A stretch of 6,822 nt of DNA from an uncultured Candidatus Melainabacteria bacterium. Its GTDB lineage: Bacteria; Cyanobacteriota; Vampirovibrionia; Gastranaerophilales; Gastranaerophilaceae. Numbering within the stretch: position 1 is the first letter of the stretch; every line of letters starts with the position of its first letter. A program made the position numbers and the translations under genes. The notes under the pieces were generated by a model, which was given only the letters and a program-made list of their open reading frames with translations, searched no databases and was not told the origin of the DNA. Positions 1 through 4,161 of the stretch are shown one piece after another. The stretch covers positions 1 through 6,822 of the forward strand of contig CAKUVB010000093.1 in assembly GCA_934693215.1 (NCBI GenBank). The letters are read 5' to 3'.

Positions 1-121
1 AATTATAAATTAAAGAATCAAATAGAGCAATTACACATAATATATAAATAAAAATTATTTTCTTACTGTAATTTATAAAAAATTTTATTTTAACAAAGTG
101 GAAAGATTTTCTTTTGACAGG

Positions 122-127
122 TATAAT
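122..127 (+). promoter_or_regulatory. Putative -10 box (TATAAT) just upstream of ATG
   Basis: A perfect TATAAT hexamer ends 7 nt before the ATG at 135. Transcription from it would begin at or next to the start codon, giving a leaderless mRNA. No convincing -35 lies 16-18 nt upstream. The TTGACA at 114-119 is only 2 nt from the hexamer, so the two cannot act together. In AT-rich DNA such a hexamer can arise by chance. Confidence 0.4.
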
Positions 128-134
128 ATTCTAT

Positions 135-1283
135 ATGAAAAAGAGTGTGGTCAAATTATTAATAGCTGCAATACTTTGTTCTCAATCTATTTGTTTAGCA
201 GAGGATACTTTTCAAGGTCACGCAATAAAAGAAGATGAACAACAAGAACAGAGTGAACTTTTCACAGGAAAAGTTGAAACTCTTGATAAGCATGATGTTA
301 TCAAAATGACAGTATCACAAGTAATTGACGGGAGTTACTCTTTTGAGGGTGATGAGTTTTTTGCAAAAGTTACAAGTGATGTTAATGGTGAAGGCGGAGT
401 TATTATTCCAAAAGGTACTGTTGCTCATGGTCTAATTTGTCAATCCTCAGAAGCTAAAAGGCTCGGACGAGATGGGTATATAAGTTTAAAATTCGATTAT
501 CTTATCACACCTGATGGTAGACAAATCCCTATTGAAGGTAACATGTCTACAAAAATGCACCCACTAAAAGCAGCCGGAAAAATTGTAGCAACAGATTTGG
601 GTTACACCGCAGCAGGTGGAGTTATTGGTGGATATACTGCACTAAGTGCCTTGGGTATCGAAGCTGCTATTTTATCAAATGGCTATACTGTAGCTGGTGG
701 TGCGGCTCTTGGTGGTACTGTCGGACTTGCGATGTCATTATACAGAAAAGGAAAAGATGTTCTTATCGCTCCGGGTGATGAAATTCGGGTAAAAGTTTCT
801 TCTTCAATGTCACTTCCTGTATATAAAGATTCTGCACTAAAACAAGATGAAATATCTTTTCCCGGATTAACTGTAAGAATTGCAAACATTCTTTATGAAA
901 AAGATCCTTTTGGAGTGTTGAATACAATTACATTATCTATGTCTGTATCCAATATGTCCACAACAGTTTTTTCAGGTATGGACGTTACATTAGTAAACGA
1001 TTTGGGACAAGTTTTTAACCCTACAGTTTTTGGGGATACAAGATTGATGTTCACCCAAATAAAACCGGGTGACAGAATCGCAGGAAAAATATCTTTTTCG
1101 GTAAACAATGTCAATGATTCATATTGGCTAACTTTTTATGATAGATTAACTAAAAAACCTGTAGCAAAAATCTCTCTTGATAATGCTTACAAAAATGTTT
1201 CTGATAAAGTGAAGAAAAAGAATAATAAAATCAAAAAGAAAAACACAAACTTCTACAAAGATAAATCACCTTTTGATATTTAA
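135..1283 (+). CDS. Secreted protein with Gly-rich hydrophobic middle and Ig-like C-terminal domain
   Basis: This is a 382-aa protein of unknown function. It begins with a typical Sec signal peptide: KK at residues 2-3, a hydrophobic stretch at about 5-20, and likely cleavage after CLA at 22. There is no good lipobox. Residues about 70-135 form a beta-rich segment with the pattern 'IPKGT..HG', 'GRDGYISLKFD', 'TPDGRQIPI', which recalls the VirB10/TrbI-type beta domain and similar secreted cyanobacterial proteins; this is a resemblance only. Residues about 157-203 are a hydrophobic glycine-zipper stretch (GGVIGGY, AGGAALGG) that could insert in or pack against a membrane. It is followed by 'LIAPGDEIRVKV' at 210-221. 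Residues about 243-350 alternate short beta strands with 'VSNMS', 'NDLGQVFNP' and 'IKPGDRIAGKISF', like DUF4352/telokin-type Ig-like domains. The tail (355-371) is very lysine-rich. I chose ATG 135 over an in-frame TTG at 114 because it gives a compact signal peptide and because TATAAT lies between the two. A GGAAAG at 100-105 is well spaced for the TTG, so that start remains possible. The gene stands alone and converges on the 67-aa gene, with 36 bp between the stops. Confidence 0.85.
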   Translation: MKKSVVKLLIAAILCSQSICLAEDTFQGHAIKEDEQQEQSELFTGKVETLDKHDVIKMTVSQVIDGSYSFEGDEFFAKVTSDVNGEGGVIIPKGTVAHGLICQSSEAKRLGRDGYISLKFDYLITPDGRQIPIEGNMSTKMHPLKAAGKIVATDLGYTAAGGVIGGYTALSALGIEAAILSNGYTVAGGAALGGTVGLAMSLYRKGKDVLIAPGDEIRVKVSSSMSLPVYKDSALKQDEISFPGLTVRIANILYEKDPFGVLNTITLSMSVSNMSTTVFSGMDVTLVNDLGQVFNPTVFGDTRLMFTQIKPGDRIAGKISFSVNNVNDSYWLTFYDRLTKKPVAKISLDNAYKNVSDKVKKKNNKIKKKNTNFYKDKSPFDI

Positions 1284-1319
1284 ACTTTGTTATTTTTTAA
1301 TTTGTGATAAACAATGTTA

Positions 1320-1523
1320 CTAATCAGGCTCACCATATAATAGCTTTAGAGCCTCAATTACTTTAGGCATTTGACAGGCAAAAGAATAATGCCCTTTTGA
1401 TATAGAGCAACGAGAACAATCACCGTTCAAGTGATAACATTCCAAAGCTTGTTCCGTCCAATTTTGAGTAATTGAATCAGACAATTCCCCATTTGTTTGT
1501 GGATAAAAAACTTCTCCTGCCAT
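1320..1523 (-). CDS. Small four-cysteine protein, probable metal or Fe-S binding
   Basis: This is a 67-aa protein that I cannot assign to a named family. Four cysteines (29, 36, 39, 50) give the spacing C-x6-C-x2-C-x10-C around 'DCSRCSISKGHYSFAC', suggesting one zinc site or one iron-sulfur cluster. The C-terminus 'MPKVIEALKLLYGEPD' looks like a short helix. There is no signal peptide or membrane segment, so it is probably cytoplasmic. The reading frame extends upstream to an ATG at 1550, but that start has no ribosome binding site, while the internal ATG at 1523 has TAGGAG five bases upstream. The shorter form is therefore chosen, and the extra nine residues look non-native. It is divergent from the 185-aa gene (178 bp between starts) and convergent with the secreted-protein gene. 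A regulator, a redox protein or a zinc-ribbon accessory protein would all fit. That it is a real gene rests on the strong ribosome site and the ordered cysteine pattern. Confidence 0.72.
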   Translation of the reverse strand: MAGEVFYPQTNGELSDSITQNWTEQALECYHLNGDCSRCSISKGHYSFACQMPKVIEALKLLYGEPD

Positions 1524-1528
1524 GCTTT

Positions 1529-1534
1529 CTCCTA
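1529..1534 (-). promoter_or_regulatory. Shine-Dalgarno TAGGAG deciding the 1523 start
   Basis: On the minus strand TAGGAG is followed by five bases and then ATG at 1523. The alternative upstream ATG at 1550 is preceded only by A/T-rich sequence. This site decides the start of the four-cysteine gene. Confidence 0.75.
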
Positions 1535-1599
1535 CACTATCTCCAATCATATTATTGATTTATTTTTATAAAAATTCATCATATAAATAGAGGAAATTG

Positions 1600-1617
1600 T
1601 AAACATTTCTTAACATT
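1600..1617 (+). promoter_or_regulatory. Direct-repeat box TAAACATT-TC-TTAACATT (HLR1-like)
   Basis: Two 8-bp direct repeats, TAAACATT and TTAACATT, are separated by TC, giving a 10-bp period suited to a dimeric OmpR/PhoB-family regulator. The cyanobacterial HLR1 box bound by RpaB has the same layout: two (G/T)TTACAWW repeats two bases apart. The box lies 85 bp before the ATG at 1702 and 77 bp from the divergent start at 1523, so it could serve either gene. A possible -10, TATACT, is at 1650-1655. A second copy of the same architecture is at 5742-5725 on the minus strand, sharing the 12-mer AACATTTCTTAA. That this is an RpaB-type site is inference. Confidence 0.45.
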
Positions 1618-1690
1618 ATTATCAACAAAAGGCAATTTTTTATCTTGTATATACTTTATATATACATAAGAAATAAACAATTAGGAAATA

Positions 1691-1694
1691 GGAG
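1691..1694 (+). promoter_or_regulatory. Shine-Dalgarno GGAG deciding the 1702 start
   Basis: ATAGGAG is followed by seven bases and then ATG at 1702. It rules against an in-frame TTG at 1645, which would add 19 residues of translated leader rich in Tyr, Ile and Asn. Confidence 0.8.
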
Positions 1695-1701
1695 AAATAT
1701 A

Positions 1702-2259
1702 ATGGGTTTCGATATTAATGGTTTTAAAAATGCTTTCTTTTCAGCTATGAGAAATGCTGGTAACATTGAAACAAAGGACTCTCAAATAAATACTGAAAAA
1801 GAAGTTAAAGAAGCTAAAAATGTTCAATCTGCTTTCAAAGACCAATTAGCAAACATTAGTGACCCTATTGGTGATTCTTTCATTAAATCAAATAAAACTC
1901 AAGCTAAAGGCGAATTTGATGAAGTTTCTGTTAATGATTTAATGGCTTTACTTAATGATGATATAGACATTGATAAAGTTAATACTTATATCGAAAAAAA
2001 ACCTGTAAGTGCAGAAACAAAATCAGCACTAGCTAATGTTGGAAAAGTTAAAACACCTAAAGAAATAAAAGAAATGGCTAAAATATCTGATGCTGATACA
2101 AATGTTTTACGTGCCCTTATAGATACGGCTTTCGCAACAGATAGTGCTACTAGAATTAGTGAGCAAGCTGACTTATTCAACGAAGTAGCTGCTGTTCTAG
2201 AAACACCAGAACATATCGATGCATTTTTTGCAGTTGTCAACAAAAACGATATAGCATAA
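1702..2259 (+). CDS. Unrecognised 185-aa soluble, probably all-helical protein
   Basis: I do not recognise this protein. It starts 'MGFDINGFKNAFF', has no signal peptide or membrane segment, and contains no cysteine and no tryptophan. Composition is charged and polar. Residues about 10-100 are rich in Lys, Asp, Glu and Asn, with 'NDLMALLNDDIDIDKVNTYI' at 78-97. Residues about 103-180 alternate Ala/Leu-rich helical segments with short turns, for example 'VLRALIDTAFATDSATRI' (135-152) and 'LFNEVAAVLETPEHIDAFFAVV' (158-179). This suggests a small bundle of helices or helical repeats. It is monocistronic: it has its own strong ribosome site, a putative regulatory box 85 bp upstream, and an intrinsic terminator about 90 bp after the stop. 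That setting suggests individually regulated and possibly abundant expression. A lineage-specific cytoplasmic or structural protein fits, but no function can be read from the sequence. The gene call itself is firm. Confidence 0.85.
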   Translation: MGFDINGFKNAFFSAMRNAGNIETKDSQINTEKEVKEAKNVQSAFKDQLANISDPIGDSFIKSNKTQAKGEFDEVSVNDLMALLNDDIDIDKVNTYIEKKPVSAETKSALANVGKVKTPKEIKEMAKISDADTNVLRALIDTAFATDSATRISEQADLFNEVAAVLETPEHIDAFFAVVNKNDIA

Positions 2260-2269
2260 ACCAAATTTA

Positions 2270-2306
2270 TTGATAAGAAAATTTTATAAAAAGTTTTCTT
2301 TATCAA
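2270..2306. other. Long AT-rich hairpin after the 185-aa gene
   Basis: TTGATAAGAAAA (2270-2281) can pair with TTTTCTTTATCAA (2294-2306) as 12 base pairs with one bulged T, around a 12-nt loop. It begins 10 bases after the stop codon. No T-run follows, so it is unlikely to be the terminator; it may protect the 3' end of the mRNA. Confidence 0.4.
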
Positions 2307-2349
2307 CCCTATGTGGGAAATTAGGGAAAGATAGTAAGATAAGGTTTTT

Positions 2350-2376
2350 AACGGCAGTTCATCTGCCGTTTTTATT
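2350..2376 (+). terminator. Rho-independent terminator of the 185-aa gene
   Basis: A perfect 8-bp stem, AACGGCAG / CTGCCGTT, encloses the 5-nt loop TTCAT and runs into TTTATT; counting the stem end, there are five consecutive T's. It lies about 90 bp past the stop codon at 2259. The GC-rich stem stands out from its AT-rich surroundings. Confidence 0.85.
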
Positions 2377-2415
2377 GTCTTTGAATAAATGATAACCGTA
2401 ATGACTAAAATATTC

Positions 2416-2488
2416 CGTCATCTTGAGCGAAAGCGAAATATCTCTAACAAGTCTTACATGAGATTCATCGCCTACGGCTCTGAATGAC
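2416..2488. repeat. Composite A element, copy 1
   Basis: A left module at 2416-2448 starts CGTCATCTTGAGCG and ends ATCTCTAAC. It faces an inverted right module at 2460-2488, which ends CTCTGAATGAC. Read on the minus strand, the right module (GTCATTCAGAGCC ... GATGAATCTC) aligns with the left one, so the unit is an inverted pair of related halves. The right half folds as ATTCA, TC, GCC, loop TAC, GGC, TC, TGAAT. The left 33 nt and the last 21 nt recur exactly in copy 2. Confidence 0.85.
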
Positions 2489-2493
2489 TTTTC

Positions 2494-2578
2494 GTCACCC
2501 TGAACTTGATTCAGGGTCTGTCCGTTTGATGAATAAATAAATCAACATTGACAGATTCCGTATCAAGTACGGAATGAC
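2494..2578. repeat. Composite B element: two inverted hairpins with covarying stems
   Basis: Hairpin 1 (2494-2521) is GTCA, stem CCCTGAA, loop CTTGA, stem TTCAGGG, then TCTGT. Hairpin 2 (2551-2578), read on the minus strand, is GTCA, stem TTCCGTA, loop CTTGA, stem TACGGAA, then TCTGT. The flanks and loop are identical while the 7-bp stems differ, yet each pairs perfectly. A 29-bp AT-rich spacer separates them and contains TTGAT / ATCAA. Confidence 0.88.
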
Positions 2579-2586
2579 GGTTTGTA

Positions 2587-2671
2587 CGTCATCTTGAGCG
2601 AAAGCGAAATATCTCTAACTGGTCTTGCTTTCTCCATTGCTTGAGGTTCTTCGCCTACGGCTCTGAATGAC
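2587..2671. repeat. Composite A element, copy 2
   Basis: The left 33 nt (2587-2619) are identical to 2416-2448, and the last 21 nt (2651-2671) are identical to 2468-2488. The middle differs and is 12 bp longer, although both copies keep GTCTT after the left module and a GAG(A/G)TTC entry to the right module. The orientation is the same as copy 1. Confidence 0.85.
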
Positions 2672-2711
2672 GAATAGGCTTATATAAAATTCTGAATAAC
2701 GATTTTGTATT

Positions 2712-2747
2712 CTGGATTGCCACGCCACTGTGTGGCTCGCAATGACG
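2712..2747. repeat. ATTGC-type REP-like hairpin
   Basis: The element starts CTGGATTGCC and ends GCAATGACG. The outer stem ATTGC (2716-2720) pairs with GCAAT (2739-2743). The inner stem GCCAC (2724-2728) pairs with GTGGC (2732-2736) around a TGT loop, with a small asymmetric internal loop (CAC against TC). It belongs to the same general GTCATTGCGAGC...GCAATCCAG repeat class, but is a different subfamily from elements A and B, and it is present singly. Confidence 0.78.
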
Positions 2748-2753
2748 GTACAA

Positions 2754-2788
2754 CAAAAAGATTCATCGCCTAAAGGCTCTGAATGACG
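2754..2788 (-). terminator. A-type half element that may terminate dgt
   Basis: Read on the minus strand this is ATTCA, GA, GCCT, loop TT, AGGC, GA, TGAAT, then C and TTTTT (2759-2755): a stem-loop followed by a T-run. It lies about 65 bp beyond the dgt stop codon and is the only good terminator candidate there. It is the third copy of the right half of composite A, with the GCC-TAC-GGC tip changed to GCCT-AA-AGGC. Its role as a terminator is inference. Confidence 0.5.
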
Positions 2789-2851
2789 TGTTCTGCATTA
2801 CTTCGCTCATTACATTCCCTCAAAAACAACACTATAACTACATAGAAACAT

Positions 2852-4096
2852 TTAAAACGTAATTAATTCTTCATATACCTTTATAGCAAATTTATCAGTC
2901 ATACTGGAAATATAATCAATAATTGCTTGTTTATAATCCATTTCATTTTCCATATTATAAATAATCTTATTTTTATATTTCTTACTAACTCTTTGTTTGG
3001 TATCAATATTTGAATACTTAATCAACCAACTACAAAAACTTTTTATAATCTCTCTATAATACGGTGCATCTTTTGCGAGATTACTTATCGTATTAAAATC
3101 TGCATAATAATCCTTCAAGAAATTATAAAGTGTTCTCAAAACCAAATTTGCATATTCCATAAATGGTTTTAATCTTCTATTCATACAAATTTTTTCAAAA
3201 TTGAATTTTTTTATTTGTCGCATTAATTCATAATTTTCTTGAGAAAAATTCAAGCCGGTTTCAGGTGTTGAATTCTCACACAAATCAATAATAAACTTGT
3301 GCATAAGATAAGTCGTATTAATTTCTTTTAGTTTTACCTTTTCTTTAACAATATTTTCTGCAATTTGTCTTAATGTTAAATAATCATTTTTATCAAAAAA
3401 GTTGTACAATGCTGCATCTTGCAAATCACGACCTAAATAAGCAATTTTATCAGAAATTTTTACTACACACCCTTCATAAGTAAAAGGCATATACTGTCCT
3501 TTTTTTATCTCTTTTAAATCTATAAATTCTTTTCTTGGAATAAGAGCATTCTCATCAACTTCTCCACAATGACTTACTATACCATCTCGAACGGCATAAG
3601 TTAGGTTTAGATTTTCACTCCACCCCTCTTGATTAGGTAATGTTTCAATATCATCAACAAACCTCAAGCTATTATACTCATGCCAGAATTTATAACTAAA
3701 CCCTTCTTCCTCCATGATTTTTATTATTATTCTCTCGCCATGATGCCCAAATGGCGAGTGTCCCAAATCATGACCTAAAGAAATTGCCTCTACAAGCTCT
3801 GTATTCAAGCCTAAATATTTTGCAATAGATTTAGAAATCGAAGCTACATAATTTACATGTTCTATTCTTGTACAAACATGATCATTATCTGTTGCAAAAA
3901 ACACTTGAGTTTTATGCTTCAAACGACTATATGCACAACAATTTATTATACGGTTATAATCTCGTTCAAAAGCCGTTCTAATTTCAAACTCATTGTTCGC
4001 AGAAAACTTTCCAAGTCTGCTTATATTCTTTTCCCAATTTTCATTCTCTGGAAATGTTGCAACATTCTTAAATAATTGTTTAGTGTTAGTATTCAT
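2852..4096 (-). CDS. dgt: dGTPase-like HD-domain dNTP triphosphohydrolase
   Basis: This 414-aa cytoplasmic enzyme belongs to the Dgt/SAMHD1-type HD superfamily, which splits dNTPs (classically dGTP) into deoxynucleoside and triphosphate to control nucleotide pools. The N-terminal family signature 'AYSRLKHKTQVF' is at about 55-66. The HD metal ligands are visible as His80 (TRIEH), His109-Asp110 (HDLGHSPFGH) and Asp216 (KISDKIAYLGRD). The usual 'RTRLTHSLEVA' is here 'CTRIEHVNYVA', a mild divergence that keeps the metal His. Residues about 230-414 are helical and less conserved. The length is between the shorter bacterial homologues and E. coli Dgt (505 aa). Substrate preference cannot be read from the sequence. 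It is last of three same-strand genes, 65 bp after the 496-aa gene, and may share its transcript, although an extended -10 immediately before its ATG suggests its own leaderless transcript. There is no Shine-Dalgarno. The only other Met in the first half is at 128, inside the HD domain, which supports this start. Confidence 0.9.
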   Translation of the reverse strand: MNTNTKQLFKNVATFPENENWEKNISRLGKFSANNEFEIRTAFERDYNRIINCCAYSRLKHKTQVFFATDNDHVCTRIEHVNYVASISKSIAKYLGLNTELVEAISLGHDLGHSPFGHHGERIIIKIMEEEGFSYKFWHEYNSLRFVDDIETLPNQEGWSENLNLTYAVRDGIVSHCGEVDENALIPRKEFIDLKEIKKGQYMPFTYEGCVVKISDKIAYLGRDLQDAALYNFFDKNDYLTLRQIAENIVKEKVKLKEINTTYLMHKFIIDLCENSTPETGLNFSQENYELMRQIKKFNFEKICMNRRLKPFMEYANLVLRTLYNFLKDYYADFNTISNLAKDAPYYREIIKSFCSWLIKYSNIDTKQRVSKKYKNKIIYNMENEMDYKQAIIDYISSMTDKFAIKVYEELITF

Positions 4097-4102
4097 ATTT
4101 TT

Positions 4103-4111
4103 ATTATAACA
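4103..4111 (-). promoter_or_regulatory. Extended -10 promoter element of dgt (TGTTATAAT)
   Basis: On the minus strand TGT followed by TATAAT is a perfect extended -10 (TGnTATAAT). It ends 6 nt before the dgt ATG at 4096, placing the expected transcription start on or beside the A of ATG. No clear -35 is seen, which an extended -10 can do without. Confidence 0.5.
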
Positions 4112-4161
4112 ATTATTTCATAAGTTTCTATTATATTTTAGTTGGAAATATTTATAAACTT

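Larger units (their letters stand above)
2397..2788. repeat. Cluster of REP-like palindromic modules in a gene-free interval
   Basis: The 592-bp gap between convergent genes (2260-2851) contains no credible gene. Most of it is short imperfect palindromes framed by GTCA(T)...(A)TGAC ends: two copies of a composite A element, one composite B element, one ATTGC-type hairpin and one extra A-type half. An orphan 'GTAATGAC' at 2398-2405 may be the end of another decayed copy, and the stretch 2791-2820 shares the core CTTCGCTCA. These modules resemble the interspersed 'GTCATTCTGAGCGAAGCGAAG'-type repeats known from many bacterial genomes. They are GC-richer than the surrounding DNA. No transposase or RAYT gene is present in the window. 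Confidence 0.85.

Noticed and set aside
114..134. TTG start that would extend the secreted protein by seven residues
   Set aside because: It adds a non-signal-like leader before MKK, and TATAAT at 122-127 lies inside it. GGAAAG at 100-105 is well spaced, so it is not fully excluded.
683..1114. Two minus-strand frames of 68 and 73 codons
   Set aside because: They are shadows of the secreted-protein gene with no ribosome sites and no recognisable features.
1287..1314. Weak hairpin TTGTTAT / ATAAACAA between convergent stops
   Set aside because: Only about 7 A/T-dominated pairs with a bulge and no T-run; not enough to call a terminator.
1645..1701. TTG start extending the 185-aa protein upstream
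   Set aside because: ATG 1702 has a proper GGAG site; the extra region is AT-rich leader translating to a Tyr/Ile/Asn-rich stretch.
1986..2306. Open reading frame of 106 codons on the minus strand
   Set aside because: It is antisense to the 185-aa gene, has no ribosome site, and its apparent hydrophobic start is the complement of AT-rich coding and hairpin DNA.
2397..2788. CRISPR array
   Set aside because: Repeats are palindromic modules of several types with irregular spacing and inverted orientations; there are no uniform spacers and no cas genes.
2791..2820. Further REP copy around CTTCGCTCA
   Set aside because: It shares a short core with the A-type left half but forms no good stem; at most a decayed remnant.
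3857..4075. 72-codon plus-strand frame
   Set aside because: Antisense to the conserved HD-domain region of dgt; its hydrophobic composition follows from the complementary codons.
4100..4161. Possible terminator between the 496-aa gene and dgt
   Set aside because: AAGTTT / AAACTT pairs are only 6 bp around a 28-nt loop with no T-run; read-through into dgt remains likely.
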